Origin: Verrucomicrobia bacterium SCGC AAA164-E04
Lineage (GTDB): Bacteria; Verrucomicrobiota; Verrucomicrobiia; Limisphaerales; AAA164-E04
Length of the DNA: 64,000 nucleotides
Assembly: GCA_000383715.1 (NCBI GenBank)
Contig: KB911884.1
Location: forward strand, 1 to 64,000
Reading direction: 5' to 3'
This document shows, one piece after another, positions 8,291 through 16,287 of the stretch. Made by a program: the position numbers and the translations under genes. The number at the start of each line of letters is the position of its first letter. The stretch's first letter is position 1. The notes beneath the pieces are model-generated. The model ran no database searches, was not told the origin of the DNA, and saw only the letters and a program-made list of their open reading frames with translations.

Positions 8291-8319
8291 TTGACGTCCA
8301 ATTGAATTGGGTGTTTGTT
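8291..8319 (+). promoter_or_regulatory. Possible promoter with palindromic operator
   Basis: TTGACG at 8291-8296 could be a -35 box; 17 bp later is a weak -10 candidate (TTTGTT, 8314-8319). The spacer contains the near-perfect palindrome CCAATT-G-AATTGG (8298-8310), placed where a repressor would block RNA polymerase. It would drive the small zinc-ribbon-like gene and perhaps the PKS operon. Confidence 0.3.
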
Positions 8320-8342
8320 ACGGTTGAAGTTCTTCCACAACC

Positions 8343-8537
8343 ATGAAACAAATAATTAATTGCAAGTCATCTGAATGCCCCAAGGAGTGGGTGTCTTTGA
8401 CTGAAGGGGATAATGCATTCACCAAATTTTGTCATATTTGCTTCAAAAAAGTTCTTTTTGTTGAAGACTCCCATTTATCGGAAGATTACATCAAATCTGG
8501 TGCCATTGTTGCGACCCGGTTATCTGAATCCAATTAA
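8343..8537 (+). CDS. Small zinc-ribbon-like protein of unknown function
   Basis: A 64-residue protein with two cysteine pairs: C7 and C12 near the start (NCKSSECPKEW) and C30-x-x-C33 (FCHICFKKV). The spacing matches a family of short bacterial proteins of the form 'C-P-x-x-W-x-x-L ... C-x-x-C-x-K-x-V ... G-x-x-V-A', which look like single zinc ribbons and have no assigned role. The match extends to the C-terminus (SGAIVATRL), which argues that this is a real gene rather than a chance frame. It lies between the SRPBCC gene and the polyketide synthase, in the same direction. Confidence 0.6.
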   Translation: MKQIINCKSSECPKEWVSLTEGDNAFTKFCHICFKKVLFVEDSHLSEDYIKSGAIVATRLSESN

Positions 8538-8611
8538 CAGACACGCTTCGTTTACCTGGCTCCATCCATCTTCCATGGCTGGTTGCGGGAGCAGCATCTC
8601 ATCATAAGTCT

Positions 8612-9670
8612 ATGTTCATCTGGTCCGCTGCTCATGCTGTTCCACCGAATTCTTACACTCAGACTGAGTGTCTGGAATCTTTTGTCAAATCTTCTCAGTA
8701 TGGCCAGTTAAATCCAACTTCTCAGATTTTGTTGAGGCGCATCCTGCGAGGCGACAATGGAATAACGACCAGATCGCTGGCGCTTGATTCCGTTCAGGAA
8801 GCTTTTAATCTCACACCGGATATCCTTCAGCTTCGGTTTCAGACGCACGCTCCGGCCTTGGCTTCTCAGGCTGCCAGAAATGCATTGATCAAAGCAGACT
8901 TGGTATCACAAGACCTGGACGCCGTGATAATCAGCACTTGCACGGGATATCTATGCCCGGGATTGACGAGTTACCTGAGTGAGTCATTAGGTTTGGATCC
9001 ATCCATGATCCTCCTGGATCTGGTAGGACACGGGTGTGGCGCTGCCATTCCAAATCTGAGAAACGCGCATGCTTTGATCCACAGCGGCCAGGCGTCCAAA
9101 GTACTCTCCATCTGCGTGGAGGTATGTAGTGCTGCTTTTTATCTTGATGATGATCCTGGCGTCCTTATCAGCGCGTGTTTATTTGGAGACGCCGCCGCTG
9201 CGGCGGTATGCAGTTCCCGCCCCTCAGTAGCTCACCGTCCGATACAAACCATTGCCATGCAGTCTACCATGCGTCCTGAGCACCGTGACCTGCTCCGATT
9301 TGAGCACAAGATGGGGATGCTGAGAAATATCCTTTCTCCTGATACACCCCGTCTGGCAGCTGAAAGCGCCTATGCGGATCTCGTGATGGTGTTGGAAAAA
9401 GAAGGTATATCTCAGGAATCCATTCAAACCTGGATCGCTCATGCAGGTGGCAAACGCGTGCTCGACGCTTTGACTGAAAAATTCAAACTTCAACATGCGG
9501 ACCTGGAAGTCAGCAGGAAACTATTGGAGAAGTACGGCAACACCAGTAGTCCCTTTGTTTTGATGGCTCTTGAAGAGCAAATCAAACGGGATGCACCCGG
9601 CGGCTATTGGTGGATGAATTCCTTCGGTGCTGGATTCAGTAGCCATGGCATCCTTTTGAAAGCCGAATAA
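8612..9670 (+). CDS. Type III polyketide synthase (chalcone/alkylresorcinol synthase-like)
   Basis: A 352-residue thiolase-fold enzyme that extends an acyl-CoA starter with malonyl-CoA units without an ACP. The Cys-His-Asn triad is visible: Cys142 in GHGCGAAIPNL, His277 in WIAHAGGKRVLD and Asn310 in YGNTSSPF. The stretch STCTGYLCPGLTSYL and the C-terminal GYWWMNSFGAGFSSHG loop are typical of type III PKS; KAS III is less likely because the GFGxGFS-like C-terminus and STCTG motif favour PKS. Products in bacteria include alkylresorcinols, alkylpyrones and tetrahydroxynaphthalene. A methyltransferase and an FAD oxidoreductase follow at once, a recurrent three-gene operon that would methylate and oxidise the product, perhaps to a membrane phenolic or quinone-like lipid (inference). 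Confidence 0.9.
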   Translation: MFIWSAAHAVPPNSYTQTECLESFVKSSQYGQLNPTSQILLRRILRGDNGITTRSLALDSVQEAFNLTPDILQLRFQTHAPALASQAARNALIKADLVSQDLDAVIISTCTGYLCPGLTSYLSESLGLDPSMILLDLVGHGCGAAIPNLRNAHALIHSGQASKVLSICVEVCSAAFYLDDDPGVLISACLFGDAAAAAVCSSRPSVAHRPIQTIAMQSTMRPEHRDLLRFEHKMGMLRNILSPDTPRLAAESAYADLVMVLEKEGISQESIQTWIAHAGGKRVLDALTEKFKLQHADLEVSRKLLEKYGNTSSPFVLMALEEQIKRDAPGGYWWMNSFGAGFSSHGILLKAE

Positions 9671-9686
9671 AAGGCAGTTTGAGATT

Positions 9687-10388
9687 GTGAAGCGCCTCAT
9701 CCAACCTGAAATACTGGACCATCTTTCACCGGACGATCCCCGTGTATTCCATGCGAGGAAAGATCTGCGACTCATCAATGCGTTGATGAATCATGCTCGG
9801 ATACTCAGATCCAGTATTTTTCCACAACACAATATGGGGCACTCCATTAGAATTGTTGAAATTGGTTCTGGCGACGGAGCTCTTGCTTATGAAGTTTTCA
9901 AGAAGTGGGGTAAATTACCCGCTGGCGGTCGTTTAGATTTTGTCGATAAAGCAGGCAGCCTCTCCAGCCAGGTAAAGCGAGATCTGGGTGAATTAGGATG
10001 GGAAGTGAATGAGTTTGAAGACGATGTTTTTCACTGGATTGAGAATAGTCCTGATGCATACGATTTATGTTTTGCCAGTTTGTTTCTTCATCATTTCGAT
10101 GAAAAAGAACTAAAGCTCCTTTTTCACCATTTATCCCGGAAAATCGAACGGTTTATCTGTATCGAACCCCGCCGTGATCGATTCGGATTGCTGGGGGCAC
10201 TGGGGCTGAGATTGTTGGGATGCGACCCGGTGACCTTGCACGATGCCAAAGTCAGCGTTCGCGCAGGTTTCCATCATCAGGAACTATCCCGTATCTGGAA
10301 TCAATCCGTTTCTGCAAGATGGCAGCTGAAGGAGCGACGAGCAGGCTTGTTCAGTCATTTCTTTTCTGCTTCTTCCACTGCTACATGA
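9687..10388 (+). CDS. SAM-dependent methyltransferase of the type III PKS operon
   Basis: A 233-residue class I methyltransferase starting at GTG, 16 bp after the PKS stop. Motif I is IRIVEIGSGDGALAYEVF at about 54-71; the acidic residue after the second strand is in LDFVDKAG, and FASLFLHHFDEKEL resembles motif IV and the helix after it. The C-terminal half (IEPRRDRFGLLGALGLRLLGCDPVTLHDAKVSV) is the form seen in methyltransferases that accompany bacterial type III PKSs, where they are thought to methylate a hydroxyl or ring carbon of the polyketide. Its last codons overlap the start of the FAD oxidoreductase as ATGA, so the two are translationally coupled. Confidence 0.85.
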   Translation: MKRLIQPEILDHLSPDDPRVFHARKDLRLINALMNHARILRSSIFPQHNMGHSIRIVEIGSGDGALAYEVFKKWGKLPAGGRLDFVDKAGSLSSQVKRDLGELGWEVNEFEDDVFHWIENSPDAYDLCFASLFLHHFDEKELKLLFHHLSRKIERFICIEPRRDRFGLLGALGLRLLGCDPVTLHDAKVSVRAGFHHQELSRIWNQSVSARWQLKERRAGLFSHFFSASSTAT

Positions 10389-11431
10389 CTACGCGCCCCA
10401 TTCATATTGTGGGCGGAGGTGTAGCCGGCCTGGCGCTCGGTATCCGTCTCCGACAATTGGATGTCAAAACTCGTATCAGCGAGTCAGGAACTTATCCAAG
10501 GCATCGTGTTTGTGGTGAATTTATCAGCGGTCGAGGAGTGAAATTGCTCAGGGAACTAGGTGTGTTTGACGCATTCCTAAGGGGGGGAGGGCAATTAGCG
10601 GAAACAATGAAATTTTTTGGAACTCAAGCCATGTCTCCTGTGATCCGGATGCCTCAACCTGCGTTTTGCATTTCACGGTATGCCATGGATCGCATCATGA
10701 GTGATCAGTTCAAATCAATGGGAGGTGAACTCCGCACGGGGCTGCGCGTAGCTTCTGAAAAATTACGTGATGAAGGCACAGTGCTTGCCAACGGTAGAAA
10801 ACCAAACACCGAGAAGCATGCTACCTGGACAGGCTACAAATTTCATGTTCAGGGCTTGAAACTGGAAGCAGATCTTGAAATGCATTTCAACAACGGTGGT
10901 TATCTTGGAATGTGTGCAGTGGAAAAAGACTGGGTCAATGTTTGTGGCTTAATGCCATCAAAACATGTCACTGGCCTGAATCTGCGATCGCAGTGGAAAG
11001 GGTTTCTGCGCTCCAATCTGCACCCAAAGAAACATCATGCCTTGGAGACAATTGAGATGATGGAAGGATCCATCTGCTTTGTATCTGGCATTTCATATAA
11101 TACTGATCAACTGAAAAGGGCCGATCCGCTGGTCAGGGTGGGGGATCGCATGTCCACGATCCCACCGCTCACAGGCAATGGCATGTCCCTGGCGATTGAA
11201 TCCGCGTGGTTGGCTTCAGGACCCATCGCACAATATGCAAGCAGCAAAAACAATTGGACAGAAATGACTGAAAGTCTTACGGGTCTACAATCTCGATACT
11301 TTCAAAAACGGCTTGCAGTTTCTATTCCATTGCAAAGTCTTTTGATGGCTCAAAAGATGCATGGAATTCGGGAATACATGATCAAGCACCTTTCGTGTTT
11401 TCATCAAACGCTGTTTCGTCTTACAAGGTGA
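10385..11431 (+). CDS. FAD-dependent oxidoreductase/monooxygenase (geranylgeranyl reductase-like) of the PKS operon
   Basis: A 348-residue flavoprotein. The reading frame is open further upstream, but the start at 10385 places the dinucleotide-binding motif IHIVGGGVAGLALGIRL at the N-terminus, as the family requires, and gives a 4-nt ATGA overlap with the methyltransferase. Other signatures are HRVCGEFISGRGVKLL (flavin contact; similar in tryptophan-halogenase and geranylgeranyl reductase-like proteins) and the GD motif VGDRMSTIPPLTGNGMSLAI near 250. It probably hydroxylates or reduces the methylated polyketide; the cofactor class is firm, the reaction is inferred. The operon ends at a strong hairpin 85 bp downstream. 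Confidence 0.85.
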   Translation: MTTRPIHIVGGGVAGLALGIRLRQLDVKTRISESGTYPRHRVCGEFISGRGVKLLRELGVFDAFLRGGGQLAETMKFFGTQAMSPVIRMPQPAFCISRYAMDRIMSDQFKSMGGELRTGLRVASEKLRDEGTVLANGRKPNTEKHATWTGYKFHVQGLKLEADLEMHFNNGGYLGMCAVEKDWVNVCGLMPSKHVTGLNLRSQWKGFLRSNLHPKKHHALETIEMMEGSICFVSGISYNTDQLKRADPLVRVGDRMSTIPPLTGNGMSLAIESAWLASGPIAQYASSKNNWTEMTESLTGLQSRYFQKRLAVSIPLQSLLMAQKMHGIREYMIKHLSCFHQTLFRLTR

Positions 11432-11516
11432 ATCAAGTCAATGAATAATCATGACAGGGCTTCATGTGTCGTTTGCAGATCAACGAGTTCAAAACATACG
11501 GTAAAATGAAGACTAA

Positions 11517-11547
11517 AAAGGTCCGGACGTCATACGCCCGGACCTTT
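11517..11547. terminator. Bidirectional rho-independent terminator
   Basis: AAAGGTCCGG (11517-11526) pairs perfectly with CCGGACCTTT (11538-11547) around an 11-nt loop. A-run and T-run flanks on both sides let it serve both the PKS operon (plus) and the giant repeat protein (minus), which converge here. Confidence 0.8.
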
Positions 11548-11569
11548 CGTGATTGATTTGTGCTGCCTT

Positions 11570-14500
11570 TTACTGAGTCACTGAACGGGCGTATCCCATC
11601 GGGGCTTCTTCTGTGGACCAAATACGCGGGCTTTGACTGTCGTCTGCGACATCGGTCCATGGGCCATCCACCTCATCAGCCATCTGGAGCATACCTGTCC
11701 ACTTGAGGGTTACATTTGCACCGTCACTGGTAATGACAATCTCCGGTTCAATATCCTGAAGCTCACCTGCCGTTTGGAAGGCTCGGATGGATTTTGGGTT
11801 GGATGAGTCATTGACCAAGTGCAATGCACGATCTTTGATCGTGTAGAACTCAAGCATGATGCCTGTTTCCTGATTGGCCTCGGACTGGAACCAGAGTAAT
11901 CGGATTGGGTAGAGACCGATTTTGGGTGCGACTATATCGAATATTTGACTACGTCCATAGTAGGTTGGAATACTGTCTTCATTTTCTGAAGAGTCATACA
12001 AGCTCAACACAGGCCCATCTGGTGAATGAGTTGCCGTTACTTTATGTCCACCTTCTGAAAACAATCCTAATTGATGGTATCCGGCCTCTAATTCCAAATA
12101 GGTTATTAATTCGATGACGACACCTTCAAGTCCAGGAGCTCCCAATTCGGATAGGACCGGCCATTCTTCATCGTTTGGGAAATTCAGGACTGCGTCATTC
12201 TCGAACGCTTGCTCAAACCAGTTGATCACGCCATCTATTTCAACGGATTCTACTTCCCATTCAGCGAAGTTTTTTGTGGCTTCGTTGTAGTAGCCTAAAC
12301 CTGTTTCGTCTGCAAGATCGCCACTTAGCTGTTGCTCGGCAAGGCTGGCGATATTCTCATGCACATTCGAGACGTCCAGTGGTTGCCATGAGCTGATCAT
12401 TGTGAATTTACCAATAAACCCTGGCTTACTATTCTCCGTTAGAGCGCCACGACTGGCCAGTGGGAGAGCGGTATAATCGTTGACATTGACAGTGAAGGAT
12501 TGTGTTTGATTTGAGCCGCCTACGTTGGCAGTGACCGTCACTTCATGAATGCTTTCGGGCACCAGTAATTTCGGAAATTGACCAACGATAGTGGTGATCC
12601 CATTGGCTTTGGAAACACTCAGTGATATGGTGCTGTCTCCCATTTCAGCAACGATGGAACTTTGATCTACAATGCGGGTGTCTTCATCGGTCAGGTTCAA
12701 TGAAAAACCAAATCCATTGGCGTTGAATTGAGAATCCACATCAAACCCGGAAGCGCCTCCTTGAGAAATGGTCAGTTCGCTTGATTCCATCCAGTCGACT
12801 TGCCAACCGTTGGATGCACCCTCTTGAAAGGCTGAAATTCCAACTGTTTGGCCAGGTGAAATGCCAAGGTCAGAAAGGTTTAAAGTCGCACTGATGGTAT
12901 TACCAGAGACCACGTAATCGTAATTCTGAACAATGGCGGTTTCATCATCTGCTGGATCATAAACATAGGTACCATCAGGGGCACCATCACGCCAACCGAA
13001 CTGAACGACTAGATCCGCACCAATTGGTTTTTCTAAATTGGTGGCATTTCCTTCATACTCGCTGTTAGTGCGTCCAGTGGCGGGATTGTTGTCAGTGTCC
13101 AGCAACCAGTGGTAATAATGTCGATTACTCATTTCTTCTGCTGTCTGATCTGGAGTAGGGCCAGCCCAACCAGCAACCGTCAAGAGTAGTTTGAGTTGAT
13201 CTCCAGCTACCCATGCACCGACTTGTGTTAAATCGCCATTACTATCCTCAATGTCTCCAGTTGCATCTGCAGCGATTGTGGATGCGATACCGCCTCCATT
13301 GATTGTTAAATTGGCGGATTCAACCCAATCGACCTGCCAACCGTTTGATGCCCCTTCCTGGAAGGCGGATACCGAAATCGTTTGCCCATTCGACAAACCA
13401 AGCGAAGACAACGGGAAGACTGCCATTGCTGTATTTCCTCCAATTTGGAAAGCGTAATTTGAAACAATGGCGGTTTCATCGTCGGCAGGATCATAGACAT
13501 AAACACCATTAGGCGCACCATCTCGCCAACCAAACTGAACAACTAAATCCGCTCCAATCGGGTTTTCCAAATTGGTTGCATTACCTTCGTATTCGCTGTT
13601 GGTACGTCCTGTGGCTGGATTGTTATCCGTGTCCAGTAGCCAGTGATAATAATGACGATTACTCATTCCTTCTGCCGTTTGATCGACCTTTGGTCCAGCG
13701 AAATTTTCAACCGTGAGGTAGAGGTAAAGGAGTTCGCCCGCAACTGCTGCATGAACGGATGAGATATCACCATTGGCATCTTCCATATCCGCGAGATCAC
13801 TTATCGAGGCAGTTGAGGCCGTTCCACCATTCAGTTCCAAGATGGCGGATTCTATCCAGTCTACTTGCCAACCGTTTGAAGCTCCCTCTTGAAAGGCGGA
13901 TACACTTATGGTCTGCCCTGTAATCAAACCTAATGATTCAAGTGATAAAATTGCTTCAATTGTGTTTCCACGAACGAGGTAGGGATAATTGGAAACGATG
14001 GACGTTTCGTCATCTGCAGGATCGTAAACATGGACACCATTAGGAGCGCCATCCCGCCAGCCGAACTGCACCACCAAATCGGCACCAATTGGATTTTCCA
14101 AATTGGTTGCATTGCCTTCGTATTCACTGTTGTTTCTACCAGTTGCAGGATTGTTATCCGTATCTAGTAGCCAGTGATAATAGTAACGGTTGCTCATTCC
14201 TTCTTCTGTTTGATCCACTGTTGGAGCGGCCGAGCCATGCACTTTCAGTGATAAATGAAGAAAATCTCCAATCACCGTGGCTTGAATGCCAGATATATCA
14301 CCATTGCTGTCGTCCATGTCTGAAATATCCTGCACACGGGCACTTTCAAGCCCAGCTCCCCCAGTATTTGGTTCCGCTAATGAAAGTTCAGCCGATTCAG
14401 CCCAATCGACTTGCCAACCGTTTGAAGCTCCTTCCTGGAATGCGGAAAGTCCGATTGTTTGTCCTGTGGCGATGCCCAAATCATCTAAGTTTAGAATGGC

Positions 14501-16078
14501 ACTGATCGTATTTCCTGAAGCCACGAATGGATAATTTTGAACCAGAGGTGTTTCATCATCCGCGGGATCATAGGCATACACCCCATCAGGTGCGCCATTG
14601 CGCCAGCCGAATTGAATGACCAGATCTGCGCCGATGGGGGTATTGAGTTGGGTGGGGTTACCCTCATATTCACTGTTGGTTCTGCCTGTGGCGGGATTGT
14701 TGTCCACATCCAGCAACCAATGGTAGTAATACCGATTACTCATTTCTTCCGTCGTTTGGTTTTCTGTTGGAGCGGCCCATGCTGCAGTGGTCATGGAAAG
14801 GCGTAACTGATTGCCAACGACCCAGGCATTTACTTTGCTTATATCACCACTTGGATCCTCCATGTCTTCTGTTTGATCTTCAACACTTGCCGTCGCGATA
14901 CTACCTCCATCCACTGTAAGGGTTGCCGATTCAGCCCAATCAACTTGCCAACCGTTCGATGAACCTTCCTGAAATCCGGAAATACCAATGGATTGACCAG
15001 GTGAGATGTTTAGTGAGGCTAAAGGAATGATTGCGCCAATTGTATTTCCTCCAATTTGAAATGCGAACTCGCTGACAATAGCTGTTTCGTCGTCTGCGGG
15101 ATCATAAACGTAAACACCATTAGTGGCTCCATCGCGCCATCCAAATTGCACCACTAGGTCCGCACCAATTGGCTTTTCTAAATTAGTCGCATTGCCTTCG
15201 TATTCGCTGTTCGTACGGCCTGTCGCCGGATTATTATCGGTATCCAGAAGCCAGTGGTAGTAATAACGATTGTTCATGCCATCGAGCGTTTGATCGACAG
15301 TCGGTGCGGCGACATTTTGTGCTGTCATGTAAAGATGTAATTGATCGCCAACGACAGCTGCCATGATGGATGAAATATCTCCATTCGCATCAGCCATGTC
15401 CGCTGGATCGTTCACCCATGCAGAGGCTGCTTGTCCACCCTCAAGAGAGAGTGTGGCAGATTCAATCCAATCGACTTGCCAACCATTGGAAGCTCCTTCC
15501 TGGAATGCGGAAAAACCAATGGTTTGCCCTTTGGCCAAGCCAAGCGATTCCAGAGGAAAGACCGCGTTGATGGTGTTGCCGCGAGTAAAAAAAGCATAAT
15601 TGGTGACGATGGGGGTTTCGTCGTCTGCCGGATCATACGCATACACACCGTCAGTAGCTCCGTTTCGCCATCCAAATTGAATGACCAGATCTGCCCCTAT
15701 GGGGTTTTCCAGGTTAGTCGCATTCCCTTCGTATTCGCTGTTGCTTCTGCCGGTGGCTGGATTGTTGTCCGAGTCAATGAGCCAATGGTAATAATAACGA
15801 TTACTCATATCCTCCGGAGTTTGATCTGGAGTGGGCGCTGCAAGGCCGTGGACAGTCAGAGATAGGTGGAGGAAATTTCCAACGACAGCTGCCTGAGCTC
15901 CCGCAATATCGCCACTGGAATCTGCCATATCTGCAGGATCGTGAATATCGGCGCTTTGTTGTGCTGAAAGGAGTGACTGAGATGTCAGGATCAGGAAAAC
16001 ACAAAGACCTTCAGGATGATGCCCAATATGATGAAATATATGGGCCGAAAATCGAGAAAACCACTCAAGAAGTTTCAT
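11570..16078 (-). CDS. Giant secreted protein with six tandem beta-domains (ABCABC) and PA14-like C-terminus
   Basis: A predicted 1502-residue exported protein. The frame is open to 16189, but the ATG at 16078 begins a plausible signal peptide (basic residues, then GLCVFLILTSQSLLSAQQ). Six domains of 174-181 residues follow at about 42-215, 216-392, 393-571, 572-752, 753-929 and 930-1108. Each contains NRYYYHWLLDTDNNPATGR, a Ca2+-binding-like DxDNN loop; GADLVVQFGWRDGA; YVYDPADDETAIV; and FQEGASNGWQVDW. The strand pattern suggests a CBM9/DOMON-like sandwich (inference). The C-terminal ~390 residues include a cadherin-like stretch, a PA14-like segment (YHQLGLFSEGGHKV ... GLYPIRLLWFQSE) and the terminal module LKWTGMLQMADEVDGPWTDV seen in many verrucomicrobial secreted proteins. 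Function unknown; carbohydrate binding or adhesion is the best guess. It is monocistronic and ends at the bidirectional terminator. Confidence 0.85.
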   Translation of the reverse strand: MKLLEWFSRFSAHIFHHIGHHPEGLCVFLILTSQSLLSAQQSADIHDPADMADSSGDIAGAQAAVVGNFLHLSLTVHGLAAPTPDQTPEDMSNRYYYHWLIDSDNNPATGRSNSEYEGNATNLENPIGADLVIQFGWRNGATDGVYAYDPADDETPIVTNYAFFTRGNTINAVFPLESLGLAKGQTIGFSAFQEGASNGWQVDWIESATLSLEGGQAASAWVNDPADMADANGDISSIMAAVVGDQLHLYMTAQNVAAPTVDQTLDGMNNRYYYHWLLDTDNNPATGRTNSEYEGNATNLEKPIGADLVVQFGWRDGATNGVYVYDPADDETAIVSEFAFQIGGNTIGAIIPLASLNISPGQSIGISGFQEGSSNGWQVDWAESATLTVDGGSIATASVEDQTEDMEDPSGDISKVNAWVVGNQLRLSMTTAAWAAPTENQTTEEMSNRYYYHWLLDVDNNPATGRTNSEYEGNPTQLNTPIGADLVIQFGWRNGAPDGVYAYDPADDETPLVQNYPFVASGNTISAILNLDDLGIATGQTIGLSAFQEGASNGWQVDWAESAELSLAEPNTGGAGLESARVQDISDMDDSNGDISGIQATVIGDFLHLSLKVHGSAAPTVDQTEEGMSNRYYYHWLLDTDNNPATGRNNSEYEGNATNLENPIGADLVVQFGWRDGAPNGVHVYDPADDETSIVSNYPYLVRGNTIEAILSLESLGLITGQTISVSAFQEGASNGWQVDWIESAILELNGGTASTASISDLADMEDANGDISSVHAAVAGELLYLYLTVENFAGPKVDQTAEGMSNRHYYHWLLDTDNNPATGRTNSEYEGNATNLENPIGADLVVQFGWRDGAPNGVYVYDPADDETAIVSNYAFQIGGNTAMAVFPLSSLGLSNGQTISVSAFQEGASNGWQVDWVESANLTINGGGIASTIAADATGDIEDSNGDLTQVGAWVAGDQLKLLLTVAGWAGPTPDQTAEEMSNRHYYHWLLDTDNNPATGRTNSEYEGNATNLEKPIGADLVVQFGWRDGAPDGTYVYDPADDETAIVQNYDYVVSGNTISATLNLSDLGISPGQTVGISAFQEGASNGWQVDWMESSELTISQGGASGFDVDSQFNANGFGFSLNLTDEDTRIVDQSSIVAEMGDSTISLSVSKANGITTIVGQFPKLLVPESIHEVTVTANVGGSNQTQSFTVNVNDYTALPLASRGALTENSKPGFIGKFTMISSWQPLDVSNVHENIASLAEQQLSGDLADETGLGYYNEATKNFAEWEVESVEIDGVINWFEQAFENDAVLNFPNDEEWPVLSELGAPGLEGVVIELITYLELEAGYHQLGLFSEGGHKVTATHSPDGPVLSLYDSSENEDSIPTYYGRSQIFDIVAPKIGLYPIRLLWFQSEANQETGIMLEFYTIKDRALHLVNDSSNPKSIRAFQTAGELQDIEPEIVITSDGANVTLKWTGMLQMADEVDGPWTDVADDSQSPRIWSTEEAPMGYARSVTQ
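12755..15955 (-). repeat. Six ~530-bp tandem coding repeats in ABCABC order
   Basis: Unit limits, in gene order: R1 15955-15434, R2 15433-14903, R3 14902-14366, R4 14365-13823, R5 13822-13292, R6 13291-12755. R1/R4 share FLHLSL.VHG and SLGL-type strands, R2/R5 share VDQT..GM and AFQIGGNT, and R3/R6 share AW.VG.QL, QT.EEMSNR and SGNTISA.LNL. A three-domain block therefore seems to have been duplicated whole. Long stretches are near-identical at protein level between all six, but codons differ, so the duplication is not recent. Confidence 0.85.
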
Positions 16079-16182
16079 AAATACAGATATTCCGCATGAA
16101 CTGTGATACAGAGGATAATCTTTATTACTATCCAATTGATTAAATGATGGCAAATCAATTCTTTCAGGCACGATCCATCTAG

Positions 16183-16211
16183 TTGACAAACATTGGTGTT
16201 TTTAATTTTAT
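16183..16211 (+). promoter_or_regulatory. Likely sigma-70-type promoter of selO
   Basis: A perfect -35 box TTGACA (16183-16188) is followed after 17 bp by TTTTAT (16206-16211), four of six matches to the -10 consensus, in a locally AT-rich stretch 77 bp before the chosen selO start. Confidence 0.4.
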
Positions 16212-16287
16212 TTGCTGGATACAAATTGTTCCACGAAGCTAAATTCCCTTCCATCTGGCCCCAGAGATGATCCGGTGTCCATCTGCA

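Noticed and set aside
8612-9670. KAS III (FabH) instead of type III PKS
   Set aside because: Both share the Cys-His-Asn triad, but the STCTGYLCPGL stretch, the C-terminal GYWWMNSFGAGFSSHG loop and the methyltransferase/FAD neighbours favour type III PKS.
11570-16078. CRISPR-like or DNA-level repeat array
   Set aside because: The regular spacing (~530 bp) comes from protein domains in one open frame; there are no short direct repeats with unique spacers.
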